A stretch of DNA of 64,000 nucleotides from Ignavibacteria bacterium (GCA_016873845.1 VGVX01000001.1:1-64000); one strand, 5' to 3'; numbered from the stretch's first letter, positions 8,405-17,783 are shown. Made by a program: numbers and translations. The notes: generated from the letters alone by a model not told the origin.

Positions 8405-10228
8405 TTATGCGTCGGGCAGGTTTTTAATAAAATATGATGGGGTAACACCAGTATATTTTTTAAATGCTGAGAGAAATGTTATTCTGTTTGTAAAGCCTAC
8501 TTCCCTTGCTATTCCTTCGAGGTTGAAGACTTCAGTATTTTGTCGGTTTGAAAGGATATGTATTGCTCTTCTGATCCTTAAATTATTCAGGTAAGTATTA
8601 AAGTGCACACCATGAACCTGATTTATTACTTTAGAAAGATAATTTCTGTTTGTTCCGAGTAATTGTGCAAGAGTGTCTAAATTTAGATTTGCATCCAAGA
8701 ATAATTGCTTTTTATACATGACTTCTTCCAAATGTGAGTCTATTTGCTGAAGCATCACAGGATCAAGCGGTTCCTGATTATATTCGCTGGTTAAGTGATT
8801 ATGATTCTTTGAACTATTAATCATAGTTTGATTTTTCGACTCTTTAACTTGTTTATCTAGCTGCGATTTTATTTTTAATGATTTATTCTCTGCCTGCAAT
8901 AATTCAAGGTTTTTTCTTATCAATAATTTATGAGCTCCGTTAAGTCTGAGATAGAGCAATAAAGTCAAAATCATAGAAAGCAAAACAAGCAAAATAATTC
9001 CTAAATAAACATTCTGTCTGATTTCAAAAGATTTTATTTTCGATTCCGATTGTGCAATTTGATCTTCGGTGATTAATTTTATTGCCTCAAATGTTTTTCG
9101 CCGCTTCAATATTGAATCATAGTTGACCATTACTTTATCGCTCGCAATCCAAGCACTTTTATAATCTTTCAGTGCGGCGTAATTATCAGCTAAATATTTA
9201 TTGATTGTTGTCGAGAGTTGAAATACGCTTGGGCTTTCAATCAAACTCTCAGCTTTTTTCAAAAAATAAATCGAAGAATCGTGTATCGATTTATGAAAGT
9301 AAAACATACCTTTGATTAAAAATATTTGCACTAGAGATGACGGATCGTTGTAATTTGATTCTAATTTGTGAGCCGTATTAATATGCACCCAAGTATTATA
9401 ATAAGCTTTTTTACTTAGGTAGAATCGAGCTAAGTTTGTGTGCGAATATATTAATCTCGATGTGTCTGAATAAGACATGATAAATTTTTTATCTGATAGC
9501 ATTTCGTCGAGTGCTTTTTTAAAGTAATAAATTGCTTTATCGTAGTTTTTTCTTTCTCTTTCAATCAGCCCGAAATTATTCGTGATTACAAATTTTCGCC
9601 ATAAAAACCACTGACTTGGATCGCCCTTTAATTTTAGAACTTCATTATAATAATATTCCGCCTTGTCAAACAAACTTGCTACGAAATAGATATCTCCCAA
9701 TTTTTGTAGCAGAGTTACTTCCTCATCTAGATTTTTTGTATTCCTAAAAATATCTCGAGCTTTTAAAATCATGACGATAACCGAATCATATCTCACCTCT
9801 TCTTGGTATATCTCGCTCAAGCTGATAAATGCTTTTGCTTTAAGATTTAAATCATCTCGATCATCGGCAAGATTTATTGAAGCACGTAATTTATTCTTTC
9901 TTTCATCAATAGTACCAAATCTTGTTGAAAATAAGAGTACAATGTTATAACAATATAGGTCACTAAACTTTACGGTTAATTTTAGCAATCTTTCAGTTTG
10001 TTTTTCAGCAATAGATGGTTCTAAGTCAGATAATATCGTAAGTAGTTTATCTACTATTTCTTTTTGATTTGTCGAACTTTCAAACGTGAGAGTATCAAAT
10101 AAAAATTCATATTCGGATTGCCCAAGAACCGAAGAAGTAAACAATAACGCAGTCATGAGTAAAACAACTGTACTCTTAAAATATTTTCTCCTCAAGTTCG
10201 CTTCTCTTGATGGACAATTAAAATACAT
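8405..10228 (-). CDS. Membrane-spanning TPR - AraC family transcriptional regulator, intact paralog 3
   Basis: This 607-residue protein has an N-terminal signal/anchor segment (about 18-36) and a TPR-like repeat region (about 45-395). A single membrane helix (about 402-424) follows, then a basic linker and a C-terminal AraC-type HTH (about 510-605) with motifs NRNYLSKVINQ and GFTNRITFLSAFKKYTGVTPSYF. The layout implies a periplasmic sensor joined to a cytoplasmic DNA-binding output, a one-component design common in Bacteroidota. It is the only undamaged member of the local trio. Likely targets are the neighbouring surface-protein gene or its own promoter. On the minus strand a TATTTTTG box (10262-10255) fits the Bacteroidota -7 element, but the -33 element is weak. 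Confidence 0.88.
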   Translation of the reverse strand: MYFNCPSREANLRRKYFKSTVVLLMTALLFTSSVLGQSEYEFLFDTLTFESSTNQKEIVDKLLTILSDLEPSIAEKQTERLLKLTVKFSDLYCYNIVLLFSTRFGTIDERKNKLRASINLADDRDDLNLKAKAFISLSEIYQEEVRYDSVIVMILKARDIFRNTKNLDEEVTLLQKLGDIYFVASLFDKAEYYYNEVLKLKGDPSQWFLWRKFVITNNFGLIERERKNYDKAIYYFKKALDEMLSDKKFIMSYSDTSRLIYSHTNLARFYLSKKAYYNTWVHINTAHKLESNYNDPSSLVQIFLIKGMFYFHKSIHDSSIYFLKKAESLIESPSVFQLSTTINKYLADNYAALKDYKSAWIASDKVMVNYDSILKRRKTFEAIKLITEDQIAQSESKIKSFEIRQNVYLGIILLVLLSMILTLLLYLRLNGAHKLLIRKNLELLQAENKSLKIKSQLDKQVKESKNQTMINSSKNHNHLTSEYNQEPLDPVMLQQIDSHLEEVMYKKQLFLDANLNLDTLAQLLGTNRNYLSKVINQVHGVHFNTYLNNLRIRRAIHILSNRQNTEVFNLEGIAREVGFTNRITFLSAFKKYTGVTPSYFIKNLPDA

Positions 10229-10677
10229 AATACACCATCCTCAACTGCTTTAGACAAAAATAACAATTAATTAATAATTTAACCATCTGTTTTAGATGAC
10301 AGTCAGGATTAATTTGATTATTCTTTAGCGGTAACATATCAGGAAGTGTAAAAGTTTCATAGTTCTGTGTAGCGTCAGCTTCTGCTACTACTCTATAAAA
10401 TGAAATTCAAATTGTGAAGCGGAGTTTTGTATTTCGATATTGCGATTACTAAACGTTAGAATATAAACAACTCCTAAATGCTTGCTTTCATACACATCGA
10501 ATATCACTACTGTCCAAGATACGATCAAATAAAAACCTGTAACTATATAGTAAATAAAGTGTTATAAGGAAAAATAATCGTAATCGATTTGAACTTGAAA
10601 ATTAACTCTCATAACATAACCTTCCCTCGCAGGCGATTGCAAATTCCGGTTTTCTTGATGTATCCATCCGTTGACGG

Positions 10678-10806
10678 ATATTTTCTCGACCTTAGTAACC
10701 ACAATTACCATAGTGACTACGACCTTATTACCTTATGTTGGAACAATAAGCTAATAAGGGTGAAAATGATTTCTCTTTGTTTGTGTCACTAAGGTAAGAG
10801 AGATAT
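10678..10806. repeat. Nested inverted-repeat element (MITE-like or structured RNA candidate)
   Basis: The outer arms (10678-10704 and 10781-10806) are imperfect inverted repeats of about 26 bases centred on CCTTAGT / ACTAAGG. Inside lies a strong hairpin at 10723-10759: CCTTATTA pairs with TAATAAGG, then CTTAT with ATAAG, then a short loop. The element could be a remnant of a small mobile element or a structured transcript. No target-site duplication was recognised. Confidence 0.45.
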
Positions 10807-10988
10807 TTATTATGCAGCATTTTTCTACAGATTTTATGTATATCAATTTTATAAAAAGCTCTATTTTACAGCTTATGAATGATGTTGACTGCGAATCCAA
10901 AATCTAATATTGTTCTACCGATTGAATTTATTTGACTTATATTTGGACAGTAATGATCAAATATTTATGTTAAAAAAATTACTTGTTG

Positions 10989-11020
10989 CTTGAACTCCAG
11001 TCTTTTGATTTATATATTTG
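10989..11020 (+). promoter_or_regulatory. Candidate Bacteroidota-type promoter for the OPT transporter gene
   Basis: CTTG (10989-10992), a 20-base spacer and TATATTTG (11013-11020) match the TTTG / TAnnTTTG pattern of Bacteroidota sigma factors. A start near 11027 would leave a leader of about 120 bases. The assignment rests on the motif alone. Confidence 0.3.
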
Positions 11021-11149
11021 GCAAAATTTATTAAATAATTCGGAGAAGATAAAAGTCTTTGTTATTAAATCCTTTAATTTTCATCTCAAATAGATTTGTC
11101 AATCAATCATTTCAATTAATAACTAAATCAACGAATCAAAGGAGAGAAT

Positions 11150-13156
11150 ATGTCTGAACAAAAGAAATTTGTTCCATTCGTCTCGCCAGAAACAAGCATG
11201 GCTGAATTTACTGTGCGTGCACTTATCATTGGTTTGATAATGTGTGTGGTTCTCGGTGCAGCCAATGCCTATCTTGGCTTAAAAGCAGGTATGACAATCG
11301 CCGCAACTTATCCGGCTGCGGTCATCGGAATGGCGCTCTTAAAAATCATGAAGGGAAGCATCCTCGAAGAGAATTTTGCCAGAACAGTAGGTTCAATAGG
11401 GGAATCAGTAGCTGCTGGTGCAATCTTCACGCTTCCTGCATTTTTCATTGCTGGTATATGGCCAGAGTTTGCAACTACCGGACATTATCTTGAATCATCT
11501 GCCATCATGATCGCTGGCGGTGTACTCGGCATTATGTTCGTTGCATTACTTAGAAGAGTAATGGTCGAAGATATCGAATTGCCATTTCCAGAATCTGTTG
11601 CGGCTGGTGAAATTCATAAAGCAGGTCGTGCAGGTGGAACAGGAGCAAAATTCTTGTTCGGAGCTATGGGAATTGGTGCTTTAATTCAAACTCTTGGACA
11701 ATTAAAATTCTTTGCTACAAGCTGGGAAAAATTCGTTTCATTTTCTAAAGCGACAATTAGTTTGAAAGCTACCGGTACAGTTAATGCTCAAAGTGGTATG
11801 TTATTAAGCTCGCCAGGGGTTAGCCCTGCATACATCGGAGTCGGTTATATTATTGGACCGAAATTAGCATCACTAAACTTTAGCGGTGGACTTTTAGCTT
11901 GGGGATTATTCGTACCAATAATTACTTATTTTCTTGGACCGAGCTTGTTCCCGGAATCATCCGGTGCAACTGAAGAGAGTTGGATAGGAATGGCAAACAA
12001 CGTTTGGAGATTTATTGTCCGTCCAATAGCCATCGGCGGGATGTTAACTGGTGCAGGTTTTACACTTTTCAGAATGCGTAAAAGCTTAATAACAGGAATT
12101 AAAAGATCAATCGGTGACGTAAAGAAAGCTGCAACCGGCGAACATGTTGCCATCAGAACTGAACAAGATATTAGTTTCAAATGGGTGACGATCGGAATTC
12201 TTGGTGCTTCAGTTGCAACGTTTTTCATTTACAACTATTTCGCTCAAGATGTAGTGGCAGCTTTGGTTGCTACACTCGTAATGGTGATTGCAGGATTTTT
12301 CTTTGCGGCAGTTTCGGGTTATTTAGTGGGAATTATTGGTTCGAGTAACAATCCAATTAGCGGTTTGACTTTATCTACTCTTTTAGTTGCTGCATTGTTA
12401 ATGGTTGCGCTTGGAATGACCGGTTCTACTGGTGTTGCGGCTGTTCTTGGAGTTGCGGCGGTTGTTTGCGTAGCTGCGGCGGTTGCAGGTGAAATGCTGC
12501 AGGACTTAAAAGTCGGGCACATTCTTGGCGGCACTCCATGGAAGATGCAGGTTGGCGATATTATCGGTGTGGTGCTTGCTGCGGTAGTTATGTTCCTTCC
12601 ATTAGTAATTTTGCACGAAGGTGATATTAAATCTGGCGGAACTGGATTCGGAGGCAAAGCTCTTCCAGCACCCCAAGCAAGTCTTATGGCGCTGCTTTCG
12701 CAAGGTATTGTCGGCGGTGAAATGGCTTGGCCATTGATTATCGTTGGTATGATTATGGGATTTGGATTTGTGTTAATGCAAGTTAAAAGTCCAATGCTGG
12801 TTTCTGTTGGTATGTATTTACCCCTTGAAACAACCTTTGCTATTTTTATAGGTGGATTAATAAAAGGTACAGTCGAGAAATTCAATGAAAAGCGAAAACA
12901 CAACGAGGCACAAAAAGCACGAGTAGAAAATACAGGTGTTTTACTTGCGGCTGGTTTAATCGCCGGTGAAGCCTTGATAGGCCTTGTATTTGCAGGATTT
13001 GCTTTCTTTGAAGTGGGATTATTCTCTATATTCGATACACCATCATTCATTGTCAGTCTGTTTGTATTCGCATTCATTGCTTGGATATTGATTAGAATTC
13101 CGATAAAGAATGCAGGCAGAGCAGATGAACCTGCGCCGCCCTCTGCGGTTATGTAA
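11150..13156 (+). CDS. OPT family oligopeptide transporter
   Basis: This 668-residue polytopic inner-membrane protein has roughly 14-16 hydrophobic segments. The N-terminus is family-typical, with NAYLGLKAGMTIAATYPAAV near residues 39-58. The OPT family imports oligopeptides, or in some members metal chelates, driven by protons. The ATG follows a strong AAAGGAGAG site. Downstream genes encode two peptidases and an MFS carrier, which favours peptide uptake for nutrition here. The gene has its own long upstream region and is followed by a hairpin, so it may be transcribed alone. The long opposite-strand frame (12319-13077) is a shadow. Confidence 0.9.
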   Translation: MSEQKKFVPFVSPETSMAEFTVRALIIGLIMCVVLGAANAYLGLKAGMTIAATYPAAVIGMALLKIMKGSILEENFARTVGSIGESVAAGAIFTLPAFFIAGIWPEFATTGHYLESSAIMIAGGVLGIMFVALLRRVMVEDIELPFPESVAAGEIHKAGRAGGTGAKFLFGAMGIGALIQTLGQLKFFATSWEKFVSFSKATISLKATGTVNAQSGMLLSSPGVSPAYIGVGYIIGPKLASLNFSGGLLAWGLFVPIITYFLGPSLFPESSGATEESWIGMANNVWRFIVRPIAIGGMLTGAGFTLFRMRKSLITGIKRSIGDVKKAATGEHVAIRTEQDISFKWVTIGILGASVATFFIYNYFAQDVVAALVATLVMVIAGFFFAAVSGYLVGIIGSSNNPISGLTLSTLLVAALLMVALGMTGSTGVAAVLGVAAVVCVAAAVAGEMLQDLKVGHILGGTPWKMQVGDIIGVVLAAVVMFLPLVILHEGDIKSGGTGFGGKALPAPQASLMALLSQGIVGGEMAWPLIIVGMIMGFGFVLMQVKSPMLVSVGMYLPLETTFAIFIGGLIKGTVEKFNEKRKHNEAQKARVENTGVLLAAGLIAGEALIGLVFAGFAFFEVGLFSIFDTPSFIVSLFVFAFIAWILIRIPIKNAGRADEPAPPSAVM

Positions 13157-13169
13157 AACTATTAGTTCT

Positions 13170-13197
13170 GAAGACGGAAGCGAGAATTTCCGTCTTC
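13170..13197 (+). terminator. Hairpin after the OPT gene
   Basis: A perfect 10-bp stem (GAAGACGGAA / TTCCGTCTTC) closes an 8-base loop, 14 bases after the stop codon. It is followed by AAATTTATTT rather than a clean T-run, so it may be a weak terminator or a transcript-stabilising hairpin. Confidence 0.6.
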
Positions 13198-13230
13198 AAA
13201 TTTATTTCTCGAAAATTTTATAGCAGTAAG

Positions 13231-13584
13231 ATGAATTTATTCTGGAAAAAAAATAAAGAATATGTGAATTTCTTAGATTTAACTCCCATCAAAGAGTACG
13301 AACATGAATTTCTTGATGGTGGATTTATAAATATTCTAATACCTAAATTCAAAAGTAGATTCATGGTTGAAAACATCATGCCGCGATTAAAATCGCCATA
13401 CATTAAAGCAAAACTGGATGAATTTGGTTCAGCAGTGTGGTTATTAATTGATGGCTATAGAAATGTTGACGAAATCAGTCAAAAACTGATTGAAAAGTTT
13501 GGCGATAGAATTCAGCCAGTTCATGAAAGAACCACTAGATTTCTATCGCTGCTTCACTCACATAAAATGATAAAATTTAAATAA
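13231..13584 (+). CDS. PqqD-family small protein
   Basis: The 117-residue protein has a PqqD-like C-terminal half (about 65-115): a winged-helix pattern with VWLLIDGYRNVDEIS and a C-terminal VHERTTRFLSLL. PqqD proteins are peptide chaperones (RiPP recognition elements) that present precursor peptides to modifying enzymes. No radical-SAM enzyme or precursor peptide is visible nearby, so a RiPP role is not supported here. It sits 12 bases upstream of pepD and is probably co-transcribed. It may bind peptides, or be a stand-alone member of the type often left unannotated in Bacteroidota. The start is an ATG with a weak ribosome-binding site. Confidence 0.7.
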   Translation: MNLFWKKNKEYVNFLDLTPIKEYEHEFLDGGFINILIPKFKSRFMVENIMPRLKSPYIKAKLDEFGSAVWLLIDGYRNVDEISQKLIEKFGDRIQPVHERTTRFLSLLHSHKMIKFK

Positions 13585-13596
13585 AGGAGAAGTTAG

Positions 13597-15057
13597 ATGA
13601 GAAATGTACTTGGCTCACTAAAACCGGAATTGGTATGGAAACATTTTGAAGAATTATGTAATTGCCCCCGCCCTTCAAAAAAAGAAGAGAAAGCCGTTGA
13701 GTATGTAGTTAATTTCGCTAAATCAAAAAATTTGGAAGTGATTAAAGATAAATTTGGAAATGTGATCATTAAAAAAACAGCAACAGTTGGAAAAGAAAAT
13801 TTGAAACCAGTGATTTTGCAAGGGCATCTCGATATGGTCTGTGAAAAAAATAGAGACATCGAGCATGACTTTGACAATGAAGGAATAAAACCTTATGTAG
13901 ATGGCGATTGGGTAAAAGCAAAAGGGACTACACTCGGTGCAGATAATGGAATCGGTGTAGCCGCAGCATTGGCAGTATTGGAAGATTCTTCACTTAAACA
14001 TGGTCCAATTGAATGTTTGTTCACTCTCGATGAGGAAACTGGACTGACAGGTGCTTCTAATCTTGAACCTGGAATTTTGAAGGGCGAAATTCTGATCAAC
14101 ATGGATTCAGAAGAACTCGGTGCTTTCTTCATCGGATGTTCCGGCGGTAAAAATACTCAACCGAAATTCACTTTCAAAAAAGAAAGCGTACCCGCTGATT
14201 CTTCAAGCTTCGAAGTTAAAGTTGCTGGATTGCAAGGCGGGCATTCCGGTCTGGAAATTCACACTGGCAGGGGGAATGCAATAAAAATTATTACTCGTTT
14301 GCTTAGACAAGCGTCGAAGAAATTCAATTTAAGACTTAGCAAAATCGAAGGTGGAAATAAGCACAATGCAATTCCGCGTGAAGCTTTTGCAATTGTTACA
14401 ATCGAAAATAAAAATAAAGATCAATTTCTAAAATACGTTGATGAATTTAATTCAATTGTTAAATCAGAAAATGCGACAGTTGAGCCAAATTTAAGTGTCT
14501 CGGCTGATTCCGTAACGAATCCTGAATATGTCATGGATACAAAAACGCAGACGAATCTCCTGAATTCACTCCACGCTGTCCCGCACGGTGTGATTAAAAT
14601 GAGTCCCGATATTCCAGGTTTAGTAGAGACTTCTACAAATCTTGCAGTTGTTCAGACTGAAAACAATGAAGTTAAAATCGTTACAAGTCAGCGAAGTTCA
14701 GTTCAAACTGAGATTGAAGACATTGCAGATGTCGTTTCCGCAGTTTTTGACTTAGCAGGTGCAGAAGTTAAAATGGGAGATGGATATCCGGGCTGGAAGC
14801 CGAATGTCGATTCAGAAATCTTGAAAGTATTTAAGAGTTCATACAAAGATCTTTACGGAACAGATGCCGAGATCAAGGCAATTCATGCGGGATTAGAGTG
14901 CGGAATACTTGGTGAGAAATATCCAGGATTGGATATGATATCTTTCGGGCCGACGATGAATGATGTTCATTCACCGGATGAGAAATTAAAAATCTCAACA
15001 GTCGAACCATTTTATAATTTGCTGTCGAAGGTTCTTCAAAATATTCCGTCTAAATAA
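13597..15057 (+). CDS. pepD: Aminoacyl-histidine dipeptidase (peptidase family M20C)
   Basis: This 486-residue cytosolic zinc dipeptidase cleaves Xaa-His and other dipeptides. Family signatures are clear: QGHLDMV with the metal ligand H77 and D79, TLGADNGIG with bridging D116, and DEETGL with general base E146 and ligand E147. Near the end come HAGLECGIL and MNDVHSPDE with the last ligand. The length is typical for PepD (about 485). An AAAGGAGAAG ribosome-binding site precedes the ATG. It would finish peptides brought in by the OPT carrier upstream and is followed by a hairpin. Confidence 0.93.
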   Translation: MRNVLGSLKPELVWKHFEELCNCPRPSKKEEKAVEYVVNFAKSKNLEVIKDKFGNVIIKKTATVGKENLKPVILQGHLDMVCEKNRDIEHDFDNEGIKPYVDGDWVKAKGTTLGADNGIGVAAALAVLEDSSLKHGPIECLFTLDEETGLTGASNLEPGILKGEILINMDSEELGAFFIGCSGGKNTQPKFTFKKESVPADSSSFEVKVAGLQGGHSGLEIHTGRGNAIKIITRLLRQASKKFNLRLSKIEGGNKHNAIPREAFAIVTIENKNKDQFLKYVDEFNSIVKSENATVEPNLSVSADSVTNPEYVMDTKTQTNLLNSLHAVPHGVIKMSPDIPGLVETSTNLAVVQTENNEVKIVTSQRSSVQTEIEDIADVVSAVFDLAGAEVKMGDGYPGWKPNVDSEILKVFKSSYKDLYGTDAEIKAIHAGLECGILGEKYPGLDMISFGPTMNDVHSPDEKLKISTVEPFYNLLSKVLQNIPSK

Positions 15058-15067
15058 ATTTAGTTAA

Positions 15068-15094
15068 TACTGCTGCATGAAAAGTGCAGCAGTA
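15068..15094 (+). terminator. Hairpin after pepD
   Basis: TACTGCTGCA pairs perfectly with TGCAGCAGTA around a 7-base loop. It is followed by AATATTTCC, a poor T-run, so readthrough into the MFS gene is plausible. Confidence 0.5.
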
Positions 15095-15126
15095 AATATT
15101 TCCTAGTTCTGAAAGGTACGAATTAA

Positions 15127-16392
15127 ATGGAACTAAAAACCTCACCTCCAGCATTTTATCGATGGACAGTACTTGTATTCATCAGTTTAGCAATGTTCGG
15201 CAATTATTATATTTATGACAGCATAGCACCGATTGCTGATTTACTAAAATCGCAATTAAGTTTTTCTGACGAGAATATCGGGCTTCTTTATACAAGCTAC
15301 AGTATTGCTGCGATAGTCGTACTTTTAATAGGCGGTTATTTAATCGATAGATTTGGGACAAAACTTTCAACTCTTGTTTTTGGAATTCTCTGTTTCGTTG
15401 CTGCTGTGATTACTGCAGTTTCATCAGACTTTAATGTTATGATTGTTGGTAGACTGATTCTTGGATTAGGTGCCGAACCATTAATTGTTGCAGTTACAAC
15501 TGCACTAGCAAAATGGTTCAAAGGCAAGGAATTGAGTTTTGCGTTTGGATTGAATTTAACGATTGCACGACTTGGTTCGTTTGCTGCTGATAATTCTCCG
15601 ACTTGGGCGTCTGGTTCATATTTTAATTGGCAGGATCCTTTATTTCTTGCGATAATCATTTCGATCACTTGCGTTATTGGAGCGGTTGGATATTTCTTAC
15701 TGGAACGGACTGCAGAAAAAAAATATATTCTTGGTGAGAAGGGTGAAGTCGATAAGCTCGATTTCAAAAACATGTTCAAGTTCAACAAATCGTTCTGGTA
15801 CATTGTTGCACTTTGTATAACATTTTATTCTGCAATTTTTCCTTTCAGAAGTTTTGCAATTAAATTTTTCATTGAAGCACATGGAACAACTCGTGAGATG
15901 GGCGGCTTTTTGAATTCTGTTCTTCCATTTTCTGCAATGATAGCCACACCGCTTTTCGGATTGCTCGCTGATAAAATCGGAAAACGAGCTTTACTCATGA
16001 CATTTGGTTCAATAATGCTTCTTCCAGTTTATTTGATGATGGCATATACTGATATCACGCTATACATTCCAATTGCGATGATGGGAATCGCTTTCTCACT
16101 CATTCCAGCAGTGATGTGGCCCTCTGTCGCATACATCGTTAAAGAAAATCGTTTGGGGACTGCTTATGCATTGATGACACTCATTCAGCAAATTGGTCTT
16201 GCAGGAATGAATTGGCTGATTGGTTCAGCAAATGATTTTGCTGGTGCGAGTGCTTCAAATCCTGATGGTTACAACCTTGGATTGTGGATCTTCTCAACGC
16301 TTGGATTCTTCGGATTGTTCTTTGCTTATATGTTGAGAAGAACTGAACTTGGTCCGCAAGGTCACGGACTTGAAAATAAAAAAATGAAATAA
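15127..16392 (+). CDS. Major facilitator superfamily transporter
   Basis: This 421-residue inner-membrane carrier has about 12 hydrophobic helices. The family loop motif GGYLIDRFGTK occurs after helix 2 (about residues 72-82), and its second-half counterpart GLLADKIGKR near residue 280. The sequence cannot fix the substrate. Its place between two peptidases suggests a dipeptide or amino-acid carrier, and it recalls MFSD1-like members, but that is inference. AAAGG precedes the ATG. The M29-like aminopeptidase gene follows after 15 bases, so the pair should be co-transcribed. Confidence 0.85.
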   Translation: MELKTSPPAFYRWTVLVFISLAMFGNYYIYDSIAPIADLLKSQLSFSDENIGLLYTSYSIAAIVVLLIGGYLIDRFGTKLSTLVFGILCFVAAVITAVSSDFNVMIVGRLILGLGAEPLIVAVTTALAKWFKGKELSFAFGLNLTIARLGSFAADNSPTWASGSYFNWQDPLFLAIIISITCVIGAVGYFLLERTAEKKYILGEKGEVDKLDFKNMFKFNKSFWYIVALCITFYSAIFPFRSFAIKFFIEAHGTTREMGGFLNSVLPFSAMIATPLFGLLADKIGKRALLMTFGSIMLLPVYLMMAYTDITLYIPIAMMGIAFSLIPAVMWPSVAYIVKENRLGTAYALMTLIQQIGLAGMNWLIGSANDFAGASASNPDGYNLGLWIFSTLGFFGLFFAYMLRRTELGPQGHGLENKKMK

Positions 16393-16407
16393 ACCAGCGA
16401 GGATAAT

Positions 16408-17367
16408 ATGGATAAGAAATTATTAAACTCTTCCAAAATTGCGCTTGCAGATTGCATGGGACTTAAGAAAGATGAATCTCTTCTTATAATTTCTGATGAA
16501 GTGAAGAAAGAAATTGGTACAGCACTTTTCGAAGTTGGAAAAAAATTATGCAAGGAAGCTGTATACGTTGAAATGAAATCCCGTGAAATAAATGGCCAAG
16601 AACCGCCACCACCGATTGCAGAAATGATGAAGCAGTTTGATGTTGTGATTTGTCCAACTGCAAAATCTCTCACCCATACAAATGCACGGCGCGAGGCAGT
16701 GAAACTTGGTGTGAGAGTGGGAACTATGCCGGGAATTTCAAAACAAACAATGGTCAGATGCCTAAGTGCTGATTATGATCGAATTGTAAAAATGACAAAT
16801 CTGCTGACAGAGATTTTGAGAGATGCTTCAGAGATACGGGTTACAAGCAAACTTGGAACAGACATCATCATGCCGATGAAAGGGAGAAAAGTTATTCCAA
16901 GTACCGGTGTACTGAAGAATAAAGGAGATAGCGGCAATCTTCCTTCTGGAGAAGTATATCTCGCACCATGGGAAGATAAAAGTAATGGAAAGGTTATTAT
17001 CGATGGATCGATGGCTGGAATCGGTTTATTGAAGAAGCCAATTATAATTGAAGTCATCAATGGTTATGCGGAAAAAATTACCGGCGGAACCGAAGCAAAG
17101 AAACTAGTGAAAATGCTGGATAAAGCTGGGCGTGATGCTCGTGCTGTAGCTGAGTTTGGCATTGGGACAAACTATAAAGCAAAGATAATTGGACAAATTC
17201 TTGAAGATGAAAAAGTAATGGGAACAATTCACATCGCTTTCGGAAATAATGTTTCGATGGGGGGTAATATCACTGTGTCAAGTCATCTTGACGGTTTAGT
17301 GAAAAAGCCGAATGTTTTTGTTGATGGTGCTGCAATTATGGACCAAGGGAAGCTGCTGATTGATTAG
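16408..17367 (+). CDS. M29-like metallo-aminopeptidase
   Basis: The 319-residue protein matches the leucyl-aminopeptidase / NicX-like group related to peptidase family M29. Acidic and histidine ligand regions are visible in order: SGEVYLAPWE (about 172-181), AEFGIGTN (about 248-255), GTIHIAFGNN (about 271-280) and SSHLDG (about 290-295). These correspond to the two-cobalt/zinc site of the family. It is shorter than classic M29 enzymes (about 400), as is usual for this subgroup. Some members are ring-opening dioxygenases, but the peptidase neighbourhood favours peptide hydrolysis. GAGGAT precedes the ATG. Confidence 0.8.
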   Translation: MDKKLLNSSKIALADCMGLKKDESLLIISDEVKKEIGTALFEVGKKLCKEAVYVEMKSREINGQEPPPPIAEMMKQFDVVICPTAKSLTHTNARREAVKLGVRVGTMPGISKQTMVRCLSADYDRIVKMTNLLTEILRDASEIRVTSKLGTDIIMPMKGRKVIPSTGVLKNKGDSGNLPSGEVYLAPWEDKSNGKVIIDGSMAGIGLLKKPIIIEVINGYAEKITGGTEAKKLVKMLDKAGRDARAVAEFGIGTNYKAKIIGQILEDEKVMGTIHIAFGNNVSMGGNITVSSHLDGLVKKPNVFVDGAAIMDQGKLLID

Positions 17368-17423
17368 CTAATTCACCAAAGAGTTCGCAGAGAAAAATTC
17401 AGATAAGAATCTTTTTTAGATAG

Positions 17424-17783
17424 TTGATTGCCGTTACCAACCGTTCGGTGACATCAGCAGTATATTCAGCATGGAGATATAGATTGGGGATTAAAATATC
17501 TGCAACAGATATTTTAGATTTGCACCTTGGTACCGAATACACTACAGAGCAAGAAGATAAAGTTAAAGATTCCGGAAGATTAGCTTTTAATTTAGGGAGT
17601 TCCAGAACCTTCAATCTCACAGCAGGTTTTAATGCAAGAATAAGTGACATTTTATTTGCATACACATTTATTTACAGAAATGAATTTTACGACTATCAGT
17701 CAATGAATTATTATGCAACAATAAGTCATTTAGTGAAATCTAATCCAATCGAACATAGGTTAATGTTAAGGCATGATTTGTAG
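17424..17783 (+). pseudogene. Fragment of an outer-membrane beta-barrel protein
   Basis: A 119-codon frame opens at a TTG directly after an in-frame TAG, with no ribosome-binding site or signal peptide. Alternating hydrophobic/polar strands (for example LGIKISATDILDLHLGTEY, and FAYTFIYRNEF) resemble the C-terminal part of a PorV/PorQ-like barrel. The missing N-terminus suggests a decayed remnant. A degenerate GTTACC...GGTGAC repeat lies just inside its start and a strong palindrome follows at 17827. It could also be a small gene of unknown function. Confidence 0.35.

Larger units (their letters stand above)
10229..11149. other. Long intergenic region, no convincing gene
   Basis: About 920 bases separate the divergent regulator and OPT transporter genes. 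The only open frame (67 residues from a TTG at 10589) has no ribosome-binding site and no family resemblance. The region holds a nested inverted-repeat element (10678-10806) and a candidate promoter near 11013. The rest is AT-rich with nothing recognised. Confidence 0.5.

Noticed and set aside
10589-10792. 67-codon frame from a TTG in the intergenic region
   Set aside because: No ribosome-binding site and no recognisable domain, and it runs through the inverted-repeat element; probably not a gene.
12319-13077. 252-codon open frame on the minus strand inside the OPT gene
   Set aside because: It is a shadow of the transporter: no ribosome-binding site, low-complexity Ile/Pro/Thr-rich product, and it lies wholly opposite a clear OPT gene.
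15336-15803. 155-codon minus-strand frame inside the MFS gene
   Set aside because: Antisense shadow of a recognised transporter with no family resemblance of its own.
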